64,000 bases of DNA, taken from contig NZ_JASHKB010000006.1 of assembly GCF_030732865.1 (NCBI RefSeq), forward strand, positions 62,001-126,000, written 5' to 3'. This document shows positions 45,563 through 54,376 of this stretch, piece by piece. The number at the start of each line of letters is the position of its first letter. Position 1 is the first letter of the stretch. A model generated the notes under the pieces. It was not told the origin of the DNA. It did not search any database and saw only the letters and a list, made by a program, of their open reading frames with translations. The translations under genes and the position numbers were made by a program. The DNA is from Roseitalea sp. MMSF_3546. GTDB lineage: Bacteria > Pseudomonadota > Alphaproteobacteria > Rhizobiales > Rhizobiaceae.

Positions 45563-45934
45563 ATGTCCCGTTGCATGATCGTTGAGAAGTCCAGTGTCGT
45601 TCGCAAGGTCGCCAGGCGCATCCTTGCCGCGCCCGATCGCTTCGTCATAGAAGCCGCCTCGGCGGGCGAGGCGCTGGCCATGTGCGAAGCGCAAATGCCC
45701 GACTGCATTGTCGTCGAGGCAAACCCGTCGGACATGGTGCTGGAGGAATTCGTGCGCTCGGTGCGTGCCATGCAGACCGACGTCAAGCCACTGATCGTCG
45801 TCGCCATGATCGAGCTGGACCTGGTGCGGATGACCAAGGCCAAGCGCGCCGGCGCCGACGACTATCTGCTCAAGCCCTTCGACCGCCACCAATTGCTGGC
45901 CCGCTTCGCCAAGTTCGAGCGCCAGGCCGCCTGA
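45563..45934 (+). CDS. Stand-alone receiver protein lacking the phospho-acceptor Asp
   Basis: 123-aa CheY-like receiver next to chpT and ctrA. The conserved Lys is kept (K104 in YLLKPFD), but the acidic pocket shows Glu where Asp is expected (E8 in MIVEKSS) and the phospho-acceptor position is Glu (E52 in IVVEANPSDM); the Thr/Ser switch position is occupied by Ala/Met (VVAMIE). It therefore looks like a pseudo-receiver, perhaps locked in an active-like state. It is not CpdR by sequence. I infer from context that it acts in the CtrA pathway. Confidence 0.85.
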   Translation: MSRCMIVEKSSVVRKVARRILAAPDRFVIEAASAGEALAMCEAQMPDCIVVEANPSDMVLEEFVRSVRAMQTDVKPLIVVAMIELDLVRMTKAKRAGADDYLLKPFDRHQLLARFAKFERQAA

Positions 45935-45961
45935 GACGCGGAAAGAGTGCGGAAATCAAAA

Positions 45962-45986
45962 GGCCCGGAGCGATCCGGGCCGTTTT
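45962..45986. terminator. Bidirectional terminator between the receiver gene and ctrA
   Basis: Perfect 8-bp stem GGCCCGGA / TCCGGGCC with a GCGA loop, followed by GTTTTCG on the plus strand and preceded by AAAA, giving a T-run on the minus strand as well. It lies between two convergent stops (45934 and 46012). Confidence 0.85.
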
Positions 45987-46011
45987 CGTCTGGATTTGGT
46001 TGCGAAACCGG

Positions 46012-46713
46012 TCAGGCCGTTTCGGCCATGGAGACCGGGTCGGGATCGCGCAGAACATAGCCGCGCCCCCAGACGGTCTCGATATAGTTCACCCCGCCCG
46101 AGGCGGCGTCGAGCTTCTTGCGCAGCTTGCAGATGAACACGTCGATGATCTTCAGTTCCGGCTCGTCCATGCCGCCGTAAAGGTGGTTGAGGAACATCTC
46201 CTTGGTCAGCGTCGTGCCCTTGCGCAGCGACAGCAGTTCGAGCATCTGGTATTCCTTGCCGGTCAGATGCACGCGCTGGCCGCCGACCTCGACGGTCTTG
46301 GCGTCCAGATTGACGACCAGATCGCCGGTGGTGATGATCGACTGCGCATGGCCCTTCGAACGGCGCACGATGGCATGGATGCGCGCCACCAGTTCGTCCT
46401 TGTGGAACGGCTTGGTCATGTAGTCGTCGGCGCCGAAGCCAAGGCCCCTGACCTTGTCCTCGATGCCGGCCATGCCCGACAGGATCAGGATCGGCGTCTT
46501 GACCTTGGAAAGGCGCAAGGTCCGCAGCACTTCATAGCCGGACATGTCGGGCAGGTTCAGATCGAGAAGGATGATGTCGTAGTCGTAGAGCTTTCCCAGG
46601 TCGACGCCTTCTTCACCCAGATCGGTCACATAGACATTGAAGCTTTCCGACTTGAGCATCAGCTCGATGCTCTGTGCGATTGCACTGTCATCCTCGATCA
46701 GCAAGACACGCAT
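46012..46713 (-). CDS. ctrA: Cell-cycle master regulator CtrA
   Basis: 233-aa OmpR-type response regulator. The receiver domain (1-120) has E7/D8/D9, the phospho-acceptor D51 ([13 protein letters not shown]) and K in TKPFH. The C-terminal winged helix (about 125-225) carries [17 protein letters not shown] and [11 protein letters not shown], which are nearly invariant in CtrA. The ATG at 46713 follows GAGGGG. In alphaproteobacteria CtrA controls replication, division and flagella. Its long upstream gap holds two GANTC sites; a divergent FliJ-like gene shares that gap. Confidence 0.97.
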   Translation of the reverse strand: MRVLLIEDDSAIAQSIELMLKSESFNVYVTDLGEEGVDLGKLYDYDIILLDLNLPDMSGYEVLRTLRLSKVKTPILILSGMAGIEDKVRGLGFGADDYMTKPFHKDELVARIHAIVRRSKGHAQSIITTGDLVVNLDAKTVEVGGQRVHLTGKEYQMLELLSLRKGTTLTKEMFLNHLYGGMDEPELKIIDVFICKLRKKLDAASGGVNYIETVWGRGYVLRDPDPVSMAETA

Positions 46714-47117
46714 CTTATTCCCCTCGGCGAGTACGAAAGCGTGCGGTGGCCCGTCCCGGTTCGCCCACAACCGCGCAAATCAGCCTGCACCCAATTGGTT
46801 AACAAATCCTGTTTCACTCAGGCAAGGTATCAATGCGCATTAATCTTTGCACTGAACCCCTTGATTTCCTCACATTTTTCTCGAGCAAAGCTGAATCGAT
46901 CTCTCAGCTGCTCCGGCCAACCCAATCATTGGATTCAGCAATTTGCCGGTGCGTCCCGGCCGGGGCGTGGGGGCCATCCGGGGTTTACCGGCCCTTAAAG
47001 GTTGCCGCCTATCATTAACGCTGGGTGTAAACGAAAGGTTACCGGCCAGGCTGCACGGCATTGCGCCGCCTGTCGGCGATCCATCATGACGGCCCATCAG
47101 CGTGTTGGAGTAAGGGT
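46714..47117. promoter_or_regulatory. ctrA upstream region with GANTC sites
   Basis: 404 bp without a gene between divergent ctrA and the FliJ-like gene. It holds GAATC at 46893-46897 and GATTC at 46932-46936, the CcrM methylation sites that time ctrA transcription in Caulobacter and relatives. TTAA-containing half-sites occur near 46799 and 47014, but no perfect TTAA-N7-TTAA CtrA box. The TTAA half-site plus GANTC layout suggests methylation-dependent and autoregulated promoters; the start points cannot be placed by eye. Confidence 0.6.
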
Positions 47118-47507
47118 ATGAAATCGAGGGACAACCTAATCAGGCTCAAGCAGTTTCAGGTGACCGAAAAGCACCGCCAGGTCGCCCAGCTCGAGCAGAT
47201 GATCGCCGAATTCGAGCGCATGGCCAATGAGTTGGACACGCAGATTCAGACCGAAGAACGCAAGAGCGGCATCACCGATGTCGACCATTTCGCCTACCCC
47301 ACCTTCGCCAAGGCCGCCCGCACCCGCCGTGACAATCTGTTCAATTCGATCCGCGACCTGCAGGCCCAGAAGGCTGGCGCCGAAGCGTCGCTGATGGAAG
47401 CGGAGGCCGAACTGCAAAAGGCCGAAAAGCTCGACGTCCGCGAATCCCGCAAGGCGGCCGAGGAAGGCGAGACGAGCCGCTACGACAAGCAGGCCATGAT
47501 CGGCTGA
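47118..47507 (+). CDS. fliJ: FliJ-like flagellar export chaperone
   Basis: 129-aa helical protein (LIRLKQFQVTEKHRQVAQLE; EAELQKAEKLDVRESRKAAE) that fits the alphaproteobacterial FliJ-like proteins found next to ctrA. FliJ is a coiled-coil general chaperone of the flagellar export ATPase. The ATG at 47118 is preceded by TAAGGG. No other flagellar gene is in the window. Assignment rests on synteny and overall helical layout more than on a diagnostic motif. Confidence 0.75.
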   Translation: MKSRDNLIRLKQFQVTEKHRQVAQLEQMIAEFERMANELDTQIQTEERKSGITDVDHFAYPTFAKAARTRRDNLFNSIRDLQAQKAGAEASLMEAEAELQKAEKLDVRESRKAAEEGETSRYDKQAMIG

Positions 47508-47564
47508 TCCCCGCCTCGGCGCGGCGCGCATGCCGCGCCCTACCCTCCACGCCCCTTCATGCAG

Positions 47565-47592
47565 CGGCCGCGTCGCTCGCGCGGCCGGTTTT
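47565..47592 (+). terminator. Intrinsic terminator after the FliJ-like gene
   Basis: 8-bp stem CGGCCGCG / CGCGGCCG with a 7-nt loop, followed by GTTTTCG, 57 nt after the stop at 47507. Confidence 0.65.
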
Positions 47593-47743
47593 CGCATCGA
47601 ATGATTGGCGCTGGAAGCCGCGCTGGTCGCATGCGCGGCGGCCGCCGCACGCGGTTCGGACCCCGCAACGGTGATCGGCCGGTCGGGACCGTGGTCTTCG
47701 CCGGCCCGGTCCGCAAGCGCCGACGCGCGCCGTCGGCGGCGGT

Positions 47744-48019
47744 TCAGTGGCGGTATTGCTGAATGCGGGTGGTGCGCAGGCCGGCCAGGCCGTGCTCGTC
47801 GATCGAGGCCTGCCAGGACAGGTATTCCTCCACCGTCAGCCGGTAGCGTTCGCAAGCCTCTTCCAGGCTCAGCAGACCGCCGCGCACCGCCGCCACCACC
47901 TCGGCCTTGCGCCGGATAACCCAGCGTCGTGTCGTGGTAGGCGGCAAGTCGTTGATCGTCAGCGGCGAGCCGTCCGGGCCGATGACATATTTGACGCGCG
48001 GTCTGATCTGATCGGTCAT
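47744..48019 (-). CDS. sciP: CtrA inhibitor SciP (DUF1153)
   Basis: 91-aa helix-turn-helix protein. DUF1153/SciP features: RVKYVIGPDGSPLTINDLPP, TTRRWVIRRKAEVVAAVRGG and SLEEACERYRLTVEEYLSWQ. SciP binds CtrA at target promoters and blocks transcription without displacing CtrA. It lies close to ctrA in this genome (1.0 kb away), so transmitter, regulator and inhibitor of the pathway are grouped. Divergent from mnmA. Confidence 0.93.
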   Translation of the reverse strand: MTDQIRPRVKYVIGPDGSPLTINDLPPTTTRRWVIRRKAEVVAAVRGGLLSLEEACERYRLTVEEYLSWQASIDEHGLAGLRTTRIQQYRH

Positions 48020-48200
48020 TCTACTCTCTACACGTGACGACCTGCTATGGCCGCCACATTACGGTCACAGCTTTAAAAAACGCCTAAGCGGATGCTAAGG
48101 TATTGGTAAACTTCCCTAACGGAGACCGGCACATGCGCGCCCCGGCGGCATTGGCCATCGGCCTTCGGATCTCCTATATGCCGGCGTGAAAGGAACCTCG

Positions 48201-49394
48201 ATGACCAACGCGCTCGACATCGACAAGGCGCCCGAAGACACCCGTGTGGTCGTGGCCATGTCGGGCGGCGTGGATTCGTCCGTGGTCGCCGGGCTGATGC
48301 ATGCCCAGGGCTTCGAGGTCATCGGCATCACGCTGCAGCTTTACGACCATGGCGCCGCCGTTCGCCGCACCGGCTCGTGCTGTGCAGGCCAGGACATCGA
48401 CGATGCGCGGCGGGTTTGCGAATCCCTGGGCATTCCGCACTATGTGCTCGATTATGAAAGCCGTTTCCGCGAGGCGGTGATCGACCACTTCGCCGACAGC
48501 TATATCGCCGGCGAAACGCCGATTCCGTGCGTCAACTGCAACCAGACGGTCAAGTTCGCCGATCTGCTCAAGACCGCGCGTGACCTGGGCGCCGATTGCC
48601 TGGCCACCGGCCACTACATCCTGTCGCGACCCAACGGCGCCCACCGCGCGCTCTACCGGCCCGTCGACGCCCATCGCGACCAGAGCTATTTCCTGTTCGC
48701 CACCACGCAGGAACAGGTCGACTACCTGCGCTTTCCGCTCGGCACGATGACCAAGGACGAGACCCGCGCCGAGGCCGAGCGGATGGGCCTGACCGTCGCC
48801 GACAAGCCCGACAGCCAGGACATCTGCTTCGTGCCCGAGGGCAACTATGCCGACGTGATCGCCAAGCTGCGGCCCAATGCGGCGCTGGCCGGCGAGATCG
48901 TCCATATCGACGGGCGCGTGCTCGGCCGTCACCAGGGTGTGCTGCACTACACCATAGGCCAGCGCCGCGGGCTCGGCGTGGCGACCGGCGAGCCGCTCTA
49001 TGTCGTCAGGATCGACGCGCGCCACCGCCGCGTCGTCGTCGGCCCGAGGGAAGCGCTCGAAACCCGGCGGGTCGTTTTGCGCGACGTCAACTGGCTGGGC
49101 GGCACCCCGCTCGCCGAGCTACCCGCGAGCGGCGTCGACGTGATGGCGCGCGTGCGCTCGACGCGGCCGCCGCGGCCAGCACGCCTGTCGGTCGCTGACG
49201 GGGCGGCGACGGTCGAGCTGATCGGCGGCGAAGCCGGCGTCTCGCCCGGCCAGGCCTGCGTGCTCTACGATGGCGAGGGCGCCGGCGCCCGTCTGCTCGG
49301 CGGCGGCTTCATCGACGCCACGCGCCGCAGCGAGGATATCGAGCGCCAGCTCGCCGCGCTCGACCGCGACGCCGCGATCATCGCCGCCGAATAA
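48201..49394 (+). CDS. mnmA: tRNA 2-thiouridine(34) synthase MnmA
   Basis: 397-aa ATP-dependent thiouridylase for the wobble uridine of Lys, Glu and Gln tRNAs. The PP-loop is [16 protein letters not shown]; the two catalytic Cys lie in [11 protein letters not shown] and [10 protein letters not shown]. The C-terminal beta domain follows ([12 protein letters not shown]). The ATG at 48201 is chosen because AAAGGAAC lies upstream; an in-frame GTG at 48186 overlaps that site. Length is slightly above the family norm because of a short N-terminal extension. Confidence 0.96.
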   Translation: MTNALDIDKAPEDTRVVVAMSGGVDSSVVAGLMHAQGFEVIGITLQLYDHGAAVRRTGSCCAGQDIDDARRVCESLGIPHYVLDYESRFREAVIDHFADSYIAGETPIPCVNCNQTVKFADLLKTARDLGADCLATGHYILSRPNGAHRALYRPVDAHRDQSYFLFATTQEQVDYLRFPLGTMTKDETRAEAERMGLTVADKPDSQDICFVPEGNYADVIAKLRPNAALAGEIVHIDGRVLGRHQGVLHYTIGQRRGLGVATGEPLYVVRIDARHRRVVVGPREALETRRVVLRDVNWLGGTPLAELPASGVDVMARVRSTRPPRPARLSVADGAATVELIGGEAGVSPGQACVLYDGEGAGARLLGGGFIDATRRSEDIERQLAALDRDAAIIAAE

Positions 49395-49436
49395 CCGGGA
49401 TCAAGACATCGCCGCGTCCGAAGCCGACCGGCCGCC

Positions 49437-50579
49437 CTATTCCGCCGCGATCGATAGCGCGTTGCGGCGCACGAAATCGCGGATCTCGGCGATCACCCGC
49501 TCCTGATCGTCCTCGGCCAGATAGGGGTGGATCGGCAGGCACAAAATGGTCGACGGCTTGGCCTCGGTCACCGGCAACCCGCCCGGCGCGACCGGGTAGC
49601 GCCGATAGACCGCCTGCTGGTGCAGCGGCTTGGTGTAGTAGATGGCCGACGGAATGCCCTTGTCGTCCAGATGCGCCTTCAGCCGGTCGCGGTCGGGCGC
49701 CTCGATCGCGTATTGCGCCCAGGCCGACTGCATGCCCTGCGGATTGTGCGCCGCCTTGACCACGTCGCGCAAGCCCGCGTGATAGCGCGCCGCGATCCGC
49801 TGGCGCGCCGCGATCTCGTCGTCGAAGATATCGAGCTTGAGGCCGAGCACCGCCGCCTGGATCGTGTCGAGCCGCGAGGTCAGCCCGATGCGCACATTGT
49901 CGTACTGGCTCTCGCCCTTGCCGTGAAAGGCGACCGACCGCATCACCGCGGCCAGGTCGTCGTCATCGGTCAGCACCGCGCCGCCATCGCCATAGCAGCC
50001 CAGCGGCTTGGCTGGATAGAAGCTGGTCGCGGCGACATGGCCGAACCGCCCGCAGGGCACGCCCTCGCGGGTCGCGCCGATCGCCTGCGCCGCATCGGAT
50101 ATGACCTTCAGTCCATGGCGCTCGGCCAGCGGCATGATCGCGCCATAGTCGGCCACCATGCCAAACAGATCGACCGGGACGACCGCCCGCGGTGTCAGCC
50201 GGCCCTCGGCCATGATCGCCGCGATCGCCGCCTCCAGCGATCGCACGTCCATCAGATAGGTGTCCGGATCGATGTCGATGAAGACGGGCTCGGCGCCGAG
50301 CAGCGCCACCACCTCGGCCGTCGAGGCGAAGGTGAACGATGGCACGAACACCGCATCGCCCGGGCCAACGCCCCAGGCCATGAGCGGGATCTGCAGCGCA
50401 TCGGTGCCGCTGGCGCAACCGATCACATTGCGGACGCCGACATAATCGGCAAGGCGCTGTTCGAATTCGGCAACCTGCGGGCCGAGGATGAAGGCGCCAC
50501 TGTCGGTGACCGTCTTTATCGCCTGATCAAGGGCGCCACCGAGGCGCGCGCGCTGCGCGGCCAGATCGACAAACTGCAT
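49437..50579 (-). CDS. DegT/DnrJ/EryC1/StrS-type aminotransferase
   Basis: 380-aa PLP enzyme of the sugar aminotransferase family. The PLP lysine lies in TSFYPAKPLGCYGDGGA; other marks are GCASGTDALQIPLMAWGVGPGD, a PVDLFG segment and the C-terminal LPIHPYLAEDD. Members aminate nucleotide-activated keto sugars. A Gfo/Idh/MocA oxidoreductase lies just upstream on the same strand, so the two may form the dehydrogenase-aminotransferase pair used in acetamido-sugar synthesis (as in WbpB/WbpE), which I infer. Sugar unknown. Confidence 0.92.
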   Translation of the reverse strand: MQFVDLAAQRARLGGALDQAIKTVTDSGAFILGPQVAEFEQRLADYVGVRNVIGCASGTDALQIPLMAWGVGPGDAVFVPSFTFASTAEVVALLGAEPVFIDIDPDTYLMDVRSLEAAIAAIMAEGRLTPRAVVPVDLFGMVADYGAIMPLAERHGLKVISDAAQAIGATREGVPCGRFGHVAATSFYPAKPLGCYGDGGAVLTDDDDLAAVMRSVAFHGKGESQYDNVRIGLTSRLDTIQAAVLGLKLDIFDDEIAARQRIAARYHAGLRDVVKAAHNPQGMQSAWAQYAIEAPDRDRLKAHLDDKGIPSAIYYTKPLHQQAVYRRYPVAPGGLPVTEAKPSTILCLPIHPYLAEDDQERVIAEIRDFVRRNALSIAAE

Positions 50580-50694
50580 TCAACCCCCAACACCCGGATC
50601 GGGACAGACCGGCCTGACATTCCCGCGCCCCGCAGTCCGCCGTACCGCGTCGGCACACAAAAATAAAGAGCGCACGGAATCACACCTTACACCG

Positions 50695-51669
50695 TCAGGT
50701 TACGCGGCTTGAAGCCCATTGTCGCGCCCTTTCCAGGATGCGCACAACCTCCAGCCCCTGCGAGCCGGGCGTCAGCGGCTCGGCCCTGCCGGCCGCGCAG
50801 TCGAGGAAATGCGCCAGTTCGTCGGTCAGCGCCATGCCCGGCGCGACGGGCCGGAACGCCGGCTCGCCGCGATGCCATCGCCAGTTGCCGTGGCCCTCGC
50901 GCGCGGCGCGATGCGGCACCAGGGCGAGCTTGCGCGGCCAGTCGGCCCGGTCGTCCCAGATCGCGCTGGCGCGGTCGCCGGTGACCACGAAGCGCCGCTC
51001 GTCATAGGCGCTGTGGCGCGACACCAGCACCTGCGCCGTCGGCCCGCCGGCAAAGCCGAGCGCGATCTGCGCGATGTCGCCCTGCCCGTCCGTGACCGAG
51101 GCCTGGCCGATCTCGACGTGATCGGGCGCCGCGCCGAGCAGACCGAGGATCAGCGACAGATCGTGCGGGGCGAGATCCCACAGCGCGTCGAACCGGTCGT
51201 AGAACTTGCCGAAACACAGCCGGTGGCTCTGGATGTGTCGCAATTCGCCGATCTCTCCGGCCGCAACGCAGTCGAGAAGCGCCCGGAACGCGTTGTGATA
51301 GCAAAGAATGTGGCCCGTCATCAGCACGCGGTCCGCCGCGCGCGCGGCATCGACCATCCGCGCCGCGTCCGCCGAGGTCAGCGCGATCGGCTTTTCGACG
51401 AAGACATGCTTGCCGGCGGCAAGCGCCGAAAGCGCCAGCGCGCAATTGTGCTCGGCCGGCAAGGCCAGTACGAGGGCATCGATCCTTGCATCGGCCAGCA
51501 TGGCCTCGACGCCCATCACCTTCACGCCATGGGCCTGGCCGACCGCCCGCGCCGCCTGGGCATCGGCATCGCCGACGGCGGCCAGCGCACCCAGTTCGGC
51601 CAGGGTGCGCGCGTGATTGCGCCCCCACTGGCCGCATCCGATCAGGGCCGTGCCGGGACGGTGAGACAA
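50695..51669 (-). CDS. Gfo/Idh/MocA-family oxidoreductase
   Basis: 324-aa NAD(P)-dependent sugar dehydrogenase. The Rossmann start is TALIGCGQWGRNHARTL; EKPIALTSADAARMVDAA carries the catalytic Lys motif (EKP), and LWDLAPHDLSLILGLL the conserved His-Asp. No ATG fits; TTG at 51669 is chosen because AAAGGAG lies 6 nt upstream (a TTG at 51672 is too close). Stop lies 115 bp before the DegT gene start. Likely works on a nucleotide sugar together with that aminotransferase. Confidence 0.88.
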   Translation of the reverse strand: MSHRPGTALIGCGQWGRNHARTLAELGALAAVGDADAQAARAVGQAHGVKVMGVEAMLADARIDALVLALPAEHNCALALSALAAGKHVFVEKPIALTSADAARMVDAARAADRVLMTGHILCYHNAFRALLDCVAAGEIGELRHIQSHRLCFGKFYDRFDALWDLAPHDLSLILGLLGAAPDHVEIGQASVTDGQGDIAQIALGFAGGPTAQVLVSRHSAYDERRFVVTGDRASAIWDDRADWPRKLALVPHRAAREGHGNWRWHRGEPAFRPVAPGMALTDELAHFLDCAAGRAEPLTPGSQGLEVVRILERARQWASSRVT

Positions 51670-51958
51670 CAAGGGCTCCTTTGGCGTCGTCGGGTGCTGG
51701 AGGGGGCTTGCGGCGAGGCGCCGGCCCGACATGTGCAGCGCCCCGCAATGGCGCTCTGGTAGCGGCGCGGTGCCGCGATGACAAGGCTTGCGCGCAAGCG
51801 CGCGCCGTCAAATCGAGCAACCGCGCAAGCGGCCTTGTGTGTCGGGCGATGCCGGCAGACAACGCCCTCGGGCGGTGCCGGGCCGACGCGTACGGCCGTT
51901 GCGCGCGAGCCTGGCGCCTTGGCCGCCGGTCCGGGCCCGCCGCGGCACGTCACTCAGC
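51670..51958. other. Intergenic stretch without a gene
   Basis: Between the Gfo/Idh/MocA start and the tRNA promoter. No reading frame with a ribosome site, no recognisable RNA and no repeat is seen here. Confidence 0.6.
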
Positions 51959-51987
51959 TTGACAGGGCAAACGGGCGCCCCTTATAT
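51959..51987 (+). promoter_or_regulatory. Near-consensus promoter of tRNA-Met
   Basis: TTGACA, 17-nt spacer, TTATAT: one of the best sigma70 promoters in the window, 54 nt upstream of the tRNA. A CCGCCGC/GCGGCGG hairpin follows in the presumed 5' leader (51989-52006). Confidence 0.82.
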
Positions 51988-52041
51988 CCGCCGCGCTTGC
52001 GGCGGCATGTCCGCGGCAGTTGCGGCGGCCGTTTTTGCCTT

Positions 52042-52118
52042 GGCGGAGTAGCTCAGTCGGTTAGAGCAGTGGAATCATAATCCATGTGTCGGGGGTTCGA
52101 GTCCCTCCTCCGCTACCA
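52042..52118 (+). tRNA. tRNA-Met (CAT), elongator type
   Basis: 77 nt including encoded CCA. Acceptor stem GGCGGAG pairs with CTCCGCT (with one wobble-type end), D-loop AGCTCAGTCGGTTAGAGC, anticodon loop ATCATAA with CAT, and T-arm GGGGGTTCGAGTCCCTC. It does not start with the C-A mismatch typical of initiator tRNA, so elongator Met is preferred; tRNA-Ile(CAT) is less likely but not formally excluded. Confidence 0.93.
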
Positions 52119-52273
52119 AGATTTCCTCTAGATTGCAGGTGGTTAGATCGTTCGCGACAATGCAAAGTCTTTGTCATTGCCGTACGGATCTGGTGTCACG
52201 GGCGTTGCGGCCGAATCTCGCCACAATTGGCTGCTTCCTCTTGCGCGCCGCCAACGGGAAAGCCGCCGATTCC

Positions 52274-52654
52274 ATGCGATATCCGATCCACCATGGGCGA
52301 CCGGCCAGCCTTTTCCTGGCGGCACTGGCCGTGGCGATGCTGATCGTGGCCGGCGGCCCGTTCGCCCATGCCGGAGCTCTCCGGACCGGCGCGGCGGACT
52401 GTCACGGGACGCCCGTTCTGGGCGCAATCGGCGAAAGCGGGCATGCAGGCGATGCCGCTCCGCTCGATTGTGACACCGCATCCAAGTACGGCCAGTTGCA
52501 CTGCGGTGCCGGCATCGTGCTGGCATCGTCCGCCAAGCCCGCAACGTTCGTGTCGATACCCATCGCACGACAGCCCCGGCCCGGCGCCTTGCCGGCCGGA
52601 CGCATCGGAGCGGTCGAACCGCCGCCCCCCCGCCCTTTCTTCCAGACCGTCTGA
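52274..52654 (+). CDS. Small exported Cys-containing protein, unrecognised
   Basis: 126-aa protein. A signal segment (about residues 12-33, SLFLAALAVAMLIVAGGPF) precedes a mature part with three Cys (DCHG, LDCDT, LHCGAG) and a Pro-rich end (PPPPRPFF). The layout recalls DUF2946-type small exported proteins found beside copper genes, but no clear match is claimed. The ATG at 52274 has only a weak Shine-Dalgarno. It opens the copper locus, 173 nt before the multicopper oxidase. A protein of like layout lies at 60491-60886. Confidence 0.5.
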   Translation: MRYPIHHGRPASLFLAALAVAMLIVAGGPFAHAGALRTGAADCHGTPVLGAIGESGHAGDAAPLDCDTASKYGQLHCGAGIVLASSAKPATFVSIPIARQPRPGALPAGRIGAVEPPPPRPFFQTV

Positions 52655-52827
52655 GCCTGCGTGCGGCGCGGTGGTGTCCGCGTCGCGGGCAATCGATCAC
52701 AAGCATCACGCTCAACGCCTTCGCGCAGTGCCGCAGCGCCGGACCGGCCGCCGCCCATCGCAGACGCCGGCACGCGCGACAACGAAGCGTTCCCGACAAT
52801 CTCCTTCACCGTCCCCGAGGCCTCCCG

Positions 52828-54228
52828 ATGACCATCACACGACGCAAACTCATGACCGCTGCCGGCGCCGGCGCGCTGGCCGCTATCCTTCCGTCGACCG
52901 CATACGCCCGCAACGACGGCGTGATCGAACTCGATGCCGGACCGTCCGGACAGCGCCTTTACGGCGCAGACGGCCCGCTTTCGGACCTGTGGACCTACAA
53001 TGGCCGGGCCCCCGGCCCGCAAATCCGTGTCAGGCGCGGCGAGCGGGTGCGCGTGCGATTGACGAACAATCTCCAGGAGCCGACCTCGGTGCACTGGCAT
53101 GGTATGCGCATCGACAACGCCATGGACGGCGTCGCCGGCCTGACCCAGAACGCGGTCCTGCCGGGCGAAACCTTCGACTACGACTTCGTCGCGCCCGATG
53201 CTGGCACATACTGGTATCACGCTCACAACAGGAGCTGGAACCAGGTAGCCCGCGGGCTCTACGGGCCGCTGATCGTCGACGAGGCGAACGGGCCGGTCTT
53301 CGATCCCGCGCGCGATCTGACGCTGGTGATCGACGACTGGCGACTGACGCGCGCGGGCGCATTCGACGTCGCGAGCCTTGGCGCGATGATGGACTGGAGC
53401 CATGCCGGCCGCCTCGGCAACTGGCTGACCGTCAATGGCGAGGCGACGCCGCAAATGACGCTGCGCGCGGGCGAAGCCCATCGGCTGCGTCTGATCAATG
53501 CGTCCAACGCCCGCATCCTGGAGATCGACCCGAACCGCTTCGGCGGCACGGTTCTGGCCTATGACGGCCAGGCGCTGCCCGAGCCGGTCACTGTGAACTA
53601 TGCGCCATTGATGATCGGGCCGGCGCAGCGCGTCGATCTGCTGGTGATGCCCGAACCGGGCGGCGACTTCGCGCTCGAGGAACTGTCCGGCGATGCGCCC
53701 TTTGCCTTTGCGCGGTTCGCGGTCGACAGGGACGGTTCATCCAGCGCCTCGGTCCCGGCCCTGCCCGCGGCCGGCCTGCCCGAACCCGATCTGTCCGGCG
53801 CCCGCACGATCCGGGTCGAGATGACCGGCGGGGCGATGGGGCGGATGGGACGGGTGACCTACAATGGCGAGCTGCTCGGCCGCGGCGATGTTCGGCGCAC
53901 CGGCCAGGTCTGGGCATTCAACGGCGTCGCAAACCTGCCCGAGCAACCGCTCGCAGCGATCCGGCGCGGCGAGACGGTCATCATCGAGACCGTCAACGAT
54001 ACCGCCTTTGTCCACGCCATGCATGTGCACGGACACCATTTCCGGGTGATCGAGCGTTCCGGCACCGATCTCGACGAGGGCCGGCCCTGGCGCGACACGT
54101 TCCTGATCGGCCCGCAACAGACGGTCAGGATTGCCTTCGTCGCCGACAATCCGGGCAAGTGGCTCTACCACTGCCACATGCTCGAACACGCCGCCGCCGG
54201 CATGAACACATGGTTCGAGGTGGCGTGA
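52828..54228 (+). CDS. Multicopper oxidase (Cu(I)/metallo-oxidase type)
   Basis: 466-aa exported oxidase with all copper sites: HWHGMRI, WYHAHN, HAMHVHGHHF and the C-terminal HCHMLEHAAAGM, which carries the type-1 Cys. The N terminus has a twin-arginine motif (TITRRKLM) and a hydrophobic Ala-rich segment, so it is probably Tat-exported after folding. This resembles CueO/CopA-type oxidases that turn Cu(I) to less toxic Cu(II) in the periplasm. It sits with a Met-rich protein and a copper-type P-type ATPase. Confidence 0.93.
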   Translation: MTITRRKLMTAAGAGALAAILPSTAYARNDGVIELDAGPSGQRLYGADGPLSDLWTYNGRAPGPQIRVRRGERVRVRLTNNLQEPTSVHWHGMRIDNAMDGVAGLTQNAVLPGETFDYDFVAPDAGTYWYHAHNRSWNQVARGLYGPLIVDEANGPVFDPARDLTLVIDDWRLTRAGAFDVASLGAMMDWSHAGRLGNWLTVNGEATPQMTLRAGEAHRLRLINASNARILEIDPNRFGGTVLAYDGQALPEPVTVNYAPLMIGPAQRVDLLVMPEPGGDFALEELSGDAPFAFARFAVDRDGSSSASVPALPAAGLPEPDLSGARTIRVEMTGGAMGRMGRVTYNGELLGRGDVRRTGQVWAFNGVANLPEQPLAAIRRGETVIIETVNDTAFVHAMHVHGHHFRVIERSGTDLDEGRPWRDTFLIGPQQTVRIAFVADNPGKWLYHCHMLEHAAAGMNTWFEVA

Positions 54229-54376
54229 GCATAGGGCCGGCGCGCCTCGGGACCGCGCCAGGGGGCCGGCCGGCGATCGCTGTAAGGGGCGGCGCGCGCC
54301 TGCGTCTTGGTCCGTGGCGGCCGGCCGACACGCGGCCCGGCCCGATGACAACCAGGAACGAGGCGAGGAAGTAGCC

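Noticed and set aside
47508-47743. Possible gene between the FliJ-like gene and sciP
   Set aside because: Only Arg/Pro-rich frames without ribosome sites; a terminator explains part of the gap.
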